64,000 nucleotides of DNA from Cymbidium sinense. Taxonomy: Eukaryota; Streptophyta; Magnoliopsida; Asparagales; Orchidaceae. Location: the NCBI GenBank assembly GCA_021442155.1, contig CM038214.1, positions 313,317,001 to 313,381,000 on the forward strand, read 5' to 3'. The notes below the pieces were generated by a model, which was not told the origin of the DNA, searched no databases, and saw only the letters and a list, made by a program, of their open reading frames with translations. The number at the start of each line of letters is the position of its first letter. The first letter of the stretch is position 1. Both the position numbers and the translations under genes were made by a program. Below, piece by piece: positions 25,301-37,150 of the stretch.

Positions 25301-26550
25301 TAAACTAAACTAAATAAAAATAAAAAATAAACCTAAACTAAACTAAATAAACTTAAACCTAATCCTAAACCTAAACCTAAACCTAAAGCCTAAACCTATA
25401 AAATAAACTAAATAAAATAAACTAAATAAATAAACTTAAACTAAACTAAATTAACCTAGACCTAAACCTAAATAAATAAACCTAAACCTAAACCTAAAAT
25501 AAAAAAATAAAAAAATATTAATAAACAAACTAAAAAAAATAAACCTAAATCTAAACCAAAACCTAAACTAAAATAAATAAACCTAAAAAATAAAATAAAA
25601 TAAAAAATAAATAAATTTATACCTAAACCTAAATAAAATAAATAAATAAAAACCTAAACCTAAACTAAACTAAATAAACTAAAAACTAAATAAAATAAAC
25701 TAAATAAAATAAACCTAAACCTAAACTAAATAAACCTAAACCTAAACTAAATAAACCTAAACCTAAACTAAATAAACTAAAACATAAACTAAATAAATAA
25801 ACCTAAACCTAAAACTTAAACCTAAACCTAAACCTAAATCCCAAAATAAAACCTAAAAATAAACTAAATAAAATAAATAAATAAAACAAACACAAACCTA
25901 AATAAAATAAATAAAGTAAACTAAAAATAAACCTTAAATAAACCTAAACCTAAACCTAAACCTAAACCCAAACCTAAACTAAATAAACTAAAGCTAAAGT
26001 AAATAAACCTAAACTAAATAAAATAAGCGTAAACCTAAACCTAAATAAAACCTCAACCCGAACTAACTACACCTAAACCTAAACCTAAACTAAATCAATA
26101 AACTAAACTAAATATAAATAAACCAAAACATAAATTAAATAGACCTAAACTAAGCTTAAATAAATAAACCTAAAATAAAAAAATAAACTAAATAAACTAA
26201 ACTAAATAATAAAACCTAAACCTAAATCTAAGAAAATAAAAATAAACCTAAACCTGAACCTAAACCCTAAAAAAATAAAAAATAATCTAAATAAATAAAT
26301 AAAATAAATAAACCTAAACTAAACTAAATAAACTAAACTAAAAACCTAAACTAAAATAAACTAAATAAAATCTAAACCTAAATAAATAAAATAAACTAAA
26401 CTACATAATTAAACCTAAACTAAATAATATAAACTAAACTAAAATAAACTTATACCTAAACTTAAACTAAAACTAAATAAACCTAAACCCTCAAACTAAA
26501 CTTAAAAATAAATTAAACATAAACCTAAATAAAACTAAATAAAACCTAAA
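22330..26550 (+). repeat. 4.2-kb tandem duplication, copy 1
   Basis: The landmark TAAAGCTAACCTAAACC at about 22357 recurs at about 26564, offset 4207. The landmark ACCTAAACCCTCAAACTAAA at 26481 recurs at 30671, offset 4190. Between them, unusual words (GAAATAATCATCAACTAAAT, AATCCTCATCCTAAAC, GCTAAACCTCAATATATAAA) occur in the same order in both copies. The left edge is approximate because the flanking repeat is similar. Confidence 0.9.
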
Positions 26551-29500
26551 CCTAAATAAACCTAAAGCTAACCTAAACCTAAACTAAATAAAAAACAAAC
26601 TAAATAAATAAATAAAATAAACCAAACCTAAATAAACTAGACTAAACTAAACTAAATAAATAAAATAAAACTATACTAAATAAATAAACTAAATAAAACT
26701 TAAAGCCTAAATTAAAATAAATAAAATTAATAAATAAACAAAACTAAATAAAAAAAACCTAAACCTAAAAATAAACTAAACTATACTAAATTAAACTAAA
26801 TAAAACCTAAACCTAAACTAAATAAATAAACTAAATTAAATAAGTAAACCTAAACCTAAGTAAATAAACCTAAATAAAAAGAAAATATAACTTAAACATA
26901 AACTTAAATTTAAAACTAAACCTAAACCTAAACTAAACTAAAATCTAAACCAAAACCTAAACCTAAATTAAATAAACCTAAACCTAAACCTAAACCTAAA
27001 CATAAACCTAAATTAAACTAACAAAACCTGAATAAACCTAAACCTAAACCTAAACCTAAACTAAACTAAACTAAATAAAAATAAAATCAACTAAACTAAA
27101 AATAAACTAAATGAACAAAAATAAATAAATAAACCTAAACTTAAACTAAACTAAAAATAAACAAAAATAAAACTAAACTAAATAAATAAAAAAATAAACC
27201 TAAAGGAAAGTAAACTAAATAAACCTAAACTAAAATAAACTAAACTAAAAAAACCAAAACAAAAACCTAAACCAAAACCTAAACCTAAACTAAATAAAAT
27301 AAATTAATCAAATAGATAAACTGAATAAAATAAACCTAAACCTAACCCTAAACCTAAACTAAATAAACTAAATAAAATAAATTGAAATAATCATCAACTA
27401 AATAAATAAATAAACCTAAAACCTAAACCCTAAACCTAAACCTAAACCTAAACTAAACTAAATTAAAATAAATGAAATAAACCTGAACCTAAACTAAATA
27501 AAATATTTAAAATAAACCTAAACTAAACTAAACTAAACTAAATAAAACCTAAAATAAACCTAAAACCTAAACTAAAAAAAACCTAAACCTAAACCAAAAT
27601 AAATAAATAAATAAACTTAAACCTAAACTTAAACCTAAAATAAACCAAAACCTAAAAAATAAACCTACACCTAAACCAAAACTAAACTAATTAGACCTAA
27701 ACCTAAAGAAACTAAAAATAAATAAACCTAAAACTAAATAAACTAAACTAAATAAAAATATACCTACACCTAAAAAAATTAACCTAAACCTAAATAAATA
27801 AACTAAAATAAATAAACTAAACTAGAAAAATAAACCTAAACCTAAACCTAAACCTAAACCTAAACCTAAATAAACCTAAACTAAATAAATAAATTAAATA
27901 AACCTAAACCTAAACTAAAAAAACCTAAACCTAATAAACTAAATAAACCTAAACTAAACCTAAACCAAAATTAAACTAAGAAATAAAACCTAAACCTAAA
28001 CTTAAATAAACCTAAAAACCTAAACTAAAATAAACCTAAACTAAACCTAAACTAAAACTAACTAAAACCTAAACTAAATAAACCTAAATTAAACTAAACC
28101 TAAACTGAAATAAACCTAAACCTAACCCTAAACTAAACTAAACTAAACTAAATAAAACCTAAACCTAATCCTCATCCTAAACTTAAACCTAAACTTGAAC
28201 TAAATAAACTATAATAAACCTAAACCTAAACTAAATAAATAAAACTAAAACCTAAACCTAACTAAAAATAAATAAACCTAAACCTAAAATAAACCTAAAC
28301 CTAAACTAAACTAAAATAAAAAATTAAAAAAAATAAACCTAAACCCAACTAAACTAAAATAAAACCTAAACCTAAACTAAACTATAAAATGAAATAAATA
28401 AACAAAAACATAAATAAACTTAAACCTAAACCTAAATAAACTACATTAAATAAATAAACCTAAAGTAAACTAAACTAAACTAAACTAAATAAAACTAAAC
28501 CTAAAATAAACTAAATAAAAATAAACCTAAACCTAAACTAAAATAAACTAAACTAATAAACAAAATAAACCTAAACTAAACTAAACTAAAATAAATAAAA
28601 TAAATAAACTAAATAAAATAAATCGAAACATAAATCTAAACCTAAGCCTAAACCTAAACATAAAATAAATAAACTAAAATAAATAAACCTAAACTAAAAA
28701 AATAAATAAACTAAACTAAATAAACTTAAATAAAACCTAAACCTAAACATAAACCCTAACCTTAAACCTAAATCTAAACATAAATGTAAACCTAAACCTA
28801 AACCTAAACCTAAACCTTAACCTAAACCAAAAACTAAATAAACTAAACTTAATAAGTCAAGCCTACACCTAAACCTAAACTAAATAAAATAAATCTATAC
28901 CTAAACCTAAATAAAAAATAAAATAAAAAATAAATAAACCTAAACCTAAACTAAAAAATAAACCCACGAAGCTAAACCTCAATATATAAACTAAACTAAA
29001 AAAAATAAAATACCTAAACCTAAACTAAACTAAATAAACCTAAACTTAACCCCTAAACCTAAACCAAACCAAAACCTAAATAAACCTAAACCCTAAACTT
29101 AAAAAAAATAAAACCTAAACCTAAATAAACTAAATAAATAAAACCTAAACCTAAATATATAAAAAATTAAAACCTAAACCCTAAACCAAAACCTAAACGA
29201 AATAAAAAACTTAAACCTAAACAAAATAAAGTAAAATATACCTAATCCTAAACCTAAACCTAAATAAACCTAAGCTAAACCTAAACCTAAACCTAAACAA
29301 AATAAACAAAATAAACTAAACTAAAAGAACTAAATAAACCTAAACCTAAACCTTAAACCTAAACTAAATAAAATAAACCTAAACCTAAACCTAAACTAAA
29401 ATAAAATATAAAATTAAATAAGCTTATACCAAAACTAAAAAAATAAGCCTAAATAAACCTAAACCTAAACCTAAACCTAAACCTAAATTAATAAACTAAA

Positions 29501-30750
29501 CTAAATAAAAATAAAATAAATAAACCTAAACTAAACTAAATAAATGTAAACCTAAACCTAACCCTAAACCTAAACCTAAAGCCTAAACCTATAAAATAAA
29601 CTAAATAAAATAAACTAAAAATAAACTTAAACTAAACTAAATTAACCTAGACCTAAACCTAAATAAATAAACCTAAACCTAAACTTAAAATAAAAAAATA
29701 AATAAATATTAATAAACAAACTAAAAAAAATAAACCTAAATCTAAACCAAAACCTAAACTAAAATAAATAAACCTAAAAAATAAAATAAAATAAAAAATA
29801 AATAAATTTATACCTAAACCTAAATAAAATAAATAAATAAAAACCTTAACCTAAACTAAACTAAATAAAAAACTAAATAAAATAAACTAAATAAAATAAA
29901 CCTAAACCTAAACTAAATAAACCTAAACCTAAACTAAATAAACCTAAACCTAAACTAAATAAACTAAAACATAAACTAAATAAATAAACCTAAACCTAAA
30001 ACTTAAACCTAAACCTAAACCTAAATCCCAAAATAAAACCTAAAAATAAACTAAATAAAATAAATAAATAAAACAAACATAAACCTAAATAAAATAAATA
30101 AAGTAAACTAAAAATAAACCTTAAATAAACCTAAACCTAAACCTAAACCTAAACCCAAAACCTAAACTAAATAAACTAAAGCTAAAGTAAATAAACCTAA
30201 ACTAAATAAAATAAGCGTAAACCTAAACCTAAATAAAACCTCAACCTGAACCAGAACTTACACCTAAACCTAAACCTAAACTAAATCAATAAACTAAACT
30301 AAATATAAATAAACCAAAACATAAATTAAATAGACCTAAACTAAGCTTAAATAAATAAACCTAAAATAAAAAATAAACTAAATAAACTAAACTAAATAAT
30401 AAAACCTAAACCTAAATCTAAGAAAATAAAAATAAACCTAAACCTAAACCTAAACCCTAAAAAAATAAAAAATAATCTAAATAAATAAATAAAATAAATA
30501 AACCTAAACTAAACTAAATAAACTAAACTAAAAACCTAAACTAAAATAAACTAAATAAAATCTAAACCTAAATAAATAAAATAAACTAAACTACATAATT
30601 AAACCTAAACTAAATAATATAAACTAAACTAAAATAAACTTATACCTAAACTTAAACTAAAACTAAATAAACCTAAACCCTCAAACTAAACTTAAAAATA
30701 AACTAAACATAAACCTAAATAAAACTAAATAAAACCTAAACCTAAAATAA
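26551..30750 (+). repeat. 4.2-kb tandem duplication, copy 2
   Basis: Direct head-to-tail copy of 22330-26550, starting right where copy 1 ends. By eye the copies differ mostly by one- or few-base length changes in A-runs and by gain or loss of single CTAAA units, with few substitutions. After about 30750 the sequence diverges from the start of the repeat (AAATAAATAAACCCTAAATT). Confidence 0.9.
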
Positions 30751-32160
30751 ATAAACCCTAAATTAAATAAATAAACTAAATAAACTTTAAAAAAAATTAA
30801 AATAAACTAAACTAAAAAAATAAAAATAAAATAAAAACCTAAGCCTCAGCCTAAACCTAAACCTAAACCAAAAATAAAAACCTAAACCTAAACCTAAAGT
30901 AAAAATAAAAATAAAAATAAACTAAAATAAATAAAATAGTAAGCAAAAATAAAATTAATTAAATAAAAAATAAACTTAATAAAAAGATAAATCAAAATAA
31001 ATAAACTAAATAAGTAAATAATAAACCTAAACTAAACTTAAACTAAATAAACCTAAACCTAAACCCTAAACTCAAAATAAAATAAAACTAAATAAACTTA
31101 ACTAAATAAAACCTAAACCTAAACCTAAATAAATAAATAAACTAAATTAGTAAATTAATTAAATAAATAAACCTAAACCTAAACCAAAATAAACTAAATA
31201 AATAAACCTAAGCCTTAACCTAAATTAAACTAAATAATCTAAAACCTCAATAAATAAATAAAAATAAACCTAAACCTAAACCTGAACTAAATAAAACAAA
31301 AAACTAAATAAACCCAAAAATAAACGTGAGCTAAAGTAGACTAAAATAAATTAACCTAAACATAAACTAAAAATAAACCTAAACAATAAACCTAAAAAAC
31401 CTAAATAAAAACTAAACAAACAAAAATAAAAATAAAACTAAAATAAAATAAATAAACCTAAACAAAAAATAAAAAACTAAACTAAATAAACCTAAAGAAA
31501 CCTAAACCTAAACCTCAACTAAAATAAACTAAAAACCTAAACCTAAACCTAAATCTAAACTTAAATAAACTAAACTAAAAATAAAAATAAACATAAACCA
31601 AAATAAAATTAAAATAAACCTAAACTGAACCTAAACAGAAAAAAAAGCTAAATGAAATAAACTAAATAAAACCTAAACCTAAATGAAAATAAAACCTAAA
31701 CTAAACTAAATAAACCTTAATATGAATAAATAAATAAATAAAGTAAATAGAACCTAAACCTAAATAAAACCTAAACCTAAACCTAAATAAAACCTAAACT
31801 CGTAATCTAAACTAAATTAACTAAACCTTAAAATAAATATAAACCTAAACTAAATAAACTAAAAACTTAATAAAATAAATTGAACAAAAGTAAAAAACTA
31901 AAAATTAATAAACTAAATAAAAAATAAATAAAGCCTAAACCTAAAATAAACCTAAACGTGAATAAACTAAAACTAAAAAAAATAAACTAAATAAATAACT
32001 AATAAAATAAACCTATACCTAAACTAAACTAAAAATAAATAAAACCTAAACTTTAAAAACAAAAAAATAAAATAAACTAAAATAAAATAAACCTAAACCT
32101 AAACTAAATAAAAAGATAAAAAATAAACCTTAGCCTAAACATAAACTTAATTAAAAAATA

Positions 32161-35032
32161 AACCCTAAACCCTAAGTTCCTAAACCCGAGCATAAATAAC
32201 CCTAAACTCAACCTAACCCTAACTAACCCTAACTTAAACTAAACCTAAACCCTAAACCACCTAAACTTAAACCCTAAACTCCTAAATAAACCTAAACCTA
32301 AACCCCTAATCTAAATTCTAATTATAAACCTAAACTAAAATCTAAACCTTAAACTAAACCTAAACTTTAAACTAACCTAAACTTAAACCTTAATTCTAAA
32401 ATGTATAAACTAAAGTATAAACCTAAAACCTAAACTAAACTAATCCTAAAAGTAAACCTTAAAACATAAAACCTAAACCTAAAACCTAAAGTCTTAAACC
32501 TTGTTAACCTTAAACTCTAAACTCTAAACCCTAAAGTTTACACACTAAATCTAAACCCTAAACCCTATAAAACCTTAAACCCTAAACCCTAATCCGTAAC
32601 CCAAAACCCTAAACCCTAAAAGCATAAACCATAAAACCTTAAACCCTAAACCCTAAACACTAAAACTAACCCTAAACCCTAAACCCTAAACATACGACCC
32701 TAAATCCTAAATCCAAAACCCTAAACCCTAAACCCTAAACCCTAAAGCCTAAACACCCAAACTTAATAAAACCTAAAAATAATATTAATAAAAAAACTTA
32801 AACCTAAATAAAATAATAACCAAAACTAAAATCTAAACTTAAACCTAAACTGAAACCTAAAACTAAAAATAAAAAAATAAAAAAAACTAAACTAAAATAA
32901 ATTAAATGAAAACCTAAACTAAACTAAATAAAATAAAATAAACATAATACTAAAAAACCTAAATAAAATAAAAGCTAAACGTAAAATAAAAACTATAAAA
33001 ATCTAAACCTAAAAAATTAACCTAAGCATAAAACCTATAAATAAATTAAAATTAAAACCCAAACCCTTAAAAAAAGACCTTAACTTAGATAAATAAAATA
33101 AAATAAACCAAAACCTAAAATAAAATAAATAAAACCTAGACCTAAACCTAAAATAAAATAAACCTAAACTTTAAACTAAATAAAATAAAATAAACTAAAA
33201 ATACACCTAAACCTAAACTAAAAAATAAAACCTAAAAATAAACCTAAAATATAAACCTAAAACCTAAACCTATACTTAAAAATAAATAATAAAACCTAAA
33301 CCTAAAAAAATGAAATAAAAAAAAAACTAAACTAAAAAAATAGACATAAACCTAAACCTAAAAAATAAAAAATAAACTAAAATACAAAACCTAAACTAAA
33401 ATAATTAAACCTAAAATAAATAAACTAAACTAATAAAAGTAAAAAACAAACCTAAATAAAAATAAAAACAAAAATAAATAAAAAATAAACTAAATAAACT
33501 AAATAAACCTAAACCTAATGGTTTACTTAATTTTAAAAAAATCCATAAATCCTAAACCCTAAATTTAAAACCATAAACCCTAAATCCCAAACCCTAAAAC
33601 TATCCCTAAACCTTAAACCCAAAACCTATAACCCTAAACCCTAAACCCTAAACCCAAAACCCAAAACCCAAATCCCTAAATCCTAACCTTAACCCTAAAC
33701 CCTAAACCCTAAACCCAAAAACACTAAAATCTTTAACCTTAAACCCTAAATTGTAAAAACTCAAAACCTTAAACCAACCTTAAACCCTAAGCTAACCCTA
33801 AACCCAAAACCCAAAACCCTACACACTAAACCTTAAAAACCTTAAACCCTATATCCTAAACATTTAACCTTAAACCCTAAACCATAAACCCTAAATAATA
33901 GCCCTAAACCCTAAACCCTAAAACCCTAAACTCTAAAACACTAAACCTTAAACCCTAAACCCTAAAAACTTAAAAACCTAAAAACCTAAGCCTAAACTAA
34001 ATAAAACCTAATAAATAAAATAAATAAGTAAACCTAAACCTAAATAAAATCAAATAAATAAAATAAATAAATAACTAAATTAAAACCTAAACCTAAACCT
34101 AAAAATAAAAAAAAATAAACTAAAATAAAATAAATAAAAACATAAACTAAATTAAAAAATAAAATAAACCTAAGAATTAAAAACCAAAATAAAATAAAAA
34201 GTAAGCGTAAAATAAAAATAAAATAAACCTATAATAAAATAAAATAAAAACTAAATAAAAACTTAAACCTAAAAAACAAACCTAAAACTAAATTAAAAAT
34301 AAAACCTAAACCCTAAACTAAAAAAATAAACCTGAAATAAAAAAGTAGACAAAATAAAATAAACCTAAACCTAAACTAAAATAAAATAAACTAAAATAAA
34401 TAAAACATAAACTTGAAGAATTGAACCTAAAAAAAGAAATTAAAAACCTGAACCTAACCTAAGAAAAAAAACCTAAACCTAAAAAATAAAATAAAAATAA
34501 AACTCTAAACCTAAACATAAACCTAAACTAAAAAATAAACTAAAATAAAACACCTAAACTAAAATAAATAAACCTAAAATGAATAAATAAATAAATCTAA
34601 ATAAATTAAAATAAACTAAAATAAATAAAAAATAAACTAAATAAACTAAATAAACCTAAACCTACCAGTTTAATTAATTTTAAAAAAAATAGTAAACCCT
34701 AAACCTACAACACTAAACCTACAACCCTAAACCCTAAACCCTAAAAAATCTTAAACCCTAAGCCCTAAACTCTAAACACTAAACCCTAAACCCTAAACCC
34801 TAAACACTAAGACCTTAACCCTAACCGTAACCCTAAACCCTAAACCCTAAAAGCATAAACCCTAAAACCCTAAACCCTAAACCCTAAATGCTAAAACCTA
34901 AAACCTAAACCCTTACCCTAAACACTAAACCCCAAACCCAAAACCCTAAACTTAAACCAAAAGTAACTAAATAAATTAAAAAATAAACCTAAACCCTAAA
35001 TCCAAATAAACTTAAACCTAAACCTAAATCCA
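32161..35032 (+). repeat. Telomere-derived array, segment 7
   Basis: No gene. A cluster of CCCTAAA, CTTAAAC and TCTAAAC variants lies at 32160-32760. Anchors at 33517-33536 (TAATGGTTTACTTAATTTTA) and 34663-34682 are 1146 bp apart, each followed by a near-canonical cluster (33540-33970 and 34690-34990). The last ~70 bp (AAGTAACTAAATAAATTAAA onward) is the standard flank before a GRP copy. Confidence 0.85.
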
Positions 35033-35472
35033 AATAATGGGCAAAACCTTGATGATAAGAACATCACCATAAACCGTGCTCACTTAGATCAGGGGAGGTG
35101 AAGGCGAGGTCGCATTTTCATGGTGGTGGTGGGGATGAGGTGCCGGTGGGAGGAGGTGGTGGAAAGGTGGTGGTTATGGAAGGAGGAGCTACAGGTAAAC
35201 CGCAGGTGGAGGGATGGGACGGGATATGATGGTGGATCTCGCCACCGAGAGGTCGGTGGTCGATGGGAAAGAATAGTGATCGTCTGTTGCTTGAGGGAAT
35301 ACTGTCTTTTCAGATTTTGATGGTGGTTCCTGGTTATCTAAGGTTTTGATTTCCTCTATCGTGCTCATTTTTATCTATGTAGGTAAACTTGTGTCTTTCA
35401 GAACTAGGTGTGTTACTTGGTTGATGAAAGCAAAAAGAAGAAATGTTGAATCTGAATTTATTCTCTATTAAA
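35033..35472 (+). pseudogene. GRP retrocopy 5
   Basis: AATGGGCAAAACCTTGATGA at 35036 encodes N-G-Q-N-L-D-like codons, followed by K-N-I-T-I-N-like codons of the RRM end. The Gly-rich region is reduced and shuffled. The TATGATGGTGGATCTCGCC segment lies near 35225, the ancestral Y-D-G-G-S-R. The shared 3' UTR starts near 35285 and ends in TTCTCTATTAAAAAAATAAA at about 35472. An anchor lies about 371 bp upstream of the 5' breakpoint. Confidence 0.76.
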
Positions 35473-37150
35473 AAAATAAAAAATAAAATAAACTAAATAA
35501 ATTAAGGATAAACCTAAACCAAAATAACTAAAATAAACTAAACCAAATAAATAAACCTAAACTAAATAAAATAAACTAAAACTAAATAAACTTAAACCCT
35601 AAACCTAAACCTAAAAATAAACTAAATAAAAACCTAAATAAAATTAAATAAAACCTAAACCTAAAATAAAATAAACCCTAAACTAAATAAATAAACCTAC
35701 AAACTAAATAAAATGAAACTAAATAAATTAAAAATAAACCTAAAAATAAAATAAACTAAAGTAATATAAATAAAATAAAATATATAAAAAAGAAAAATAA
35801 AACAAAAACTGAAATAAAAATAAAAAATTAAAATTAACTAAAATTAATAAAATAATAAACTAAAATAAAATAAATTATATAAAAATAAATAAAAATAAAC
35901 TAAATGAAAAAATAAACCAAAATAAATAAACAAAATAAATAAATGAAAATAAATAAACTAAAAAACTAAATAAACCTAAACCAAACCAAAAAAAAATAAA
36001 ACTAACTAAACTAAACTAAATGAAACCTAAACCTAAACCTAAATAAATAAATTAATTAAATTAATTAATTAATTAATTAAATAAACCTAAACCTAAACCT
36101 AAATAAATAAATGAACTAAATAAATAAAGCTAAACCTAAACCTACACTAAACTAAAAAAACTAAAACCTAAATAAATAATTAAAAATAAACCAAAAGCTA
36201 AACCTAAATTGAATAAAACTAAAAGCTAAATAAACTAAAAATAGAAATAAACAAAAGTAAACTAAAATAAATAAACCTAAACATAAAGTAAAAATAAACC
36301 AAAAAATAACCCTAGATAAACCTAAATAAATAAACTAAATAAACTAAACCAATAAAATAAAAATAAAAACTAAAATAAAAATAAATAAACTAAACCTAAC
36401 AATAAAAAACCTAAACTAAATAAACCTAAATAAACCTAAACGTCAACCTAAACTAAAATAAACTAAAAACCTAAACCTAAACCTAATCCTAAAAAAAATA
36501 AACTAAACTATAAATAAAAATAAACCAAAACTTAAATAAAAATAAAATAAATCTAAACTAAACCTAACCCTAAAATAAAAACTAAATAAAATAAACTAAT
36601 TAAAAACTAAACTTAAACTGAAACCTAAATAAAAATATAACCTAAACTAGATAAACTAAATTAAATAAACCTAAATATAAATTAAATAAAAAATAAATAA
36701 ACTAAATAAAACCTAAACCTAAATAAAACCTAAACCTTAAACCTAAAGTAAATTAAATAAACCTAAAAATAAACTTAAACTTAAACTAAATAAACTATAA
36801 ACTAAATGAAATAAACTAAAATAAACTAAAAAAAACTAAATAAAAAATAAATAAAACCTAAACCTAAAATAAACCTAAACATAAAGACTTAAAACTAAAT
36901 AAACCTAAACTATACTAAAAAAAACCTAAACTAAATAGAAATAAAAAGTAAACTAAAATAAACTAAAATAAAAAATAAAACCTAGACTGAAACCAAAACC
37001 AAAATTAAAAAAAATAAACTAAATAAATACATAACAAAATAAACCTAAATATAATCTAAACTAAATAAAAACCTAAAATAAATAAAACATAAACTAAAAT
37101 AAAACCAAAAAATGAACTAAACTAAAATAAATAAACCTAAATAAATAAAA
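35473..37150 (+). repeat. Degenerate array resembling 30750-32160
   Basis: CTAAA and AATAAA text with few heptamers and no anchor. Its order of phrases follows 30750-32160: AAACCCTAAA-TAAATAAA near 35680, an AATTAATTAAATAAAT zone, then TCAACCTAAACTAAAATAAA at 36442 (compare 31513), an offset of about 4.93 kb. A (TTAA)n run lies at 36048-36081. No gene. Confidence 0.75.
36048..36081. repeat. (TTAA)n short tandem repeat
   Basis: About eight ATTA/TTAA units in a row. The homologous place near 31148-31165 has only AATTAATTAAAT, so it expanded after the two blocks separated. Confidence 0.85.

Larger units (their letters stand above)
21431..32160 (+). repeat. Highly degenerate CTAAA/CCTAAA/AATAAA block without anchors
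   Basis: A 10.7-kb block in which perfect CCCTAAA is rare and the 20-bp anchor was not found. Pentamer CTAAA, hexamer CCTAAA and AATAAA dominate, so it is distinct from the anchored array on either side. Most of it (about 22330-30750) is made of two near-identical ~4.2-kb copies in tandem. The right end (30750-32160) resembles 35630-37150. No open reading frame of note exists on either strand. Confidence 0.85.

Noticed and set aside
21431..32160. CRISPR-like regular direct repeats
   Set aside because: The repeats are continuous 5-7-base telomere-type words without unique spacers, in plant-type DNA.
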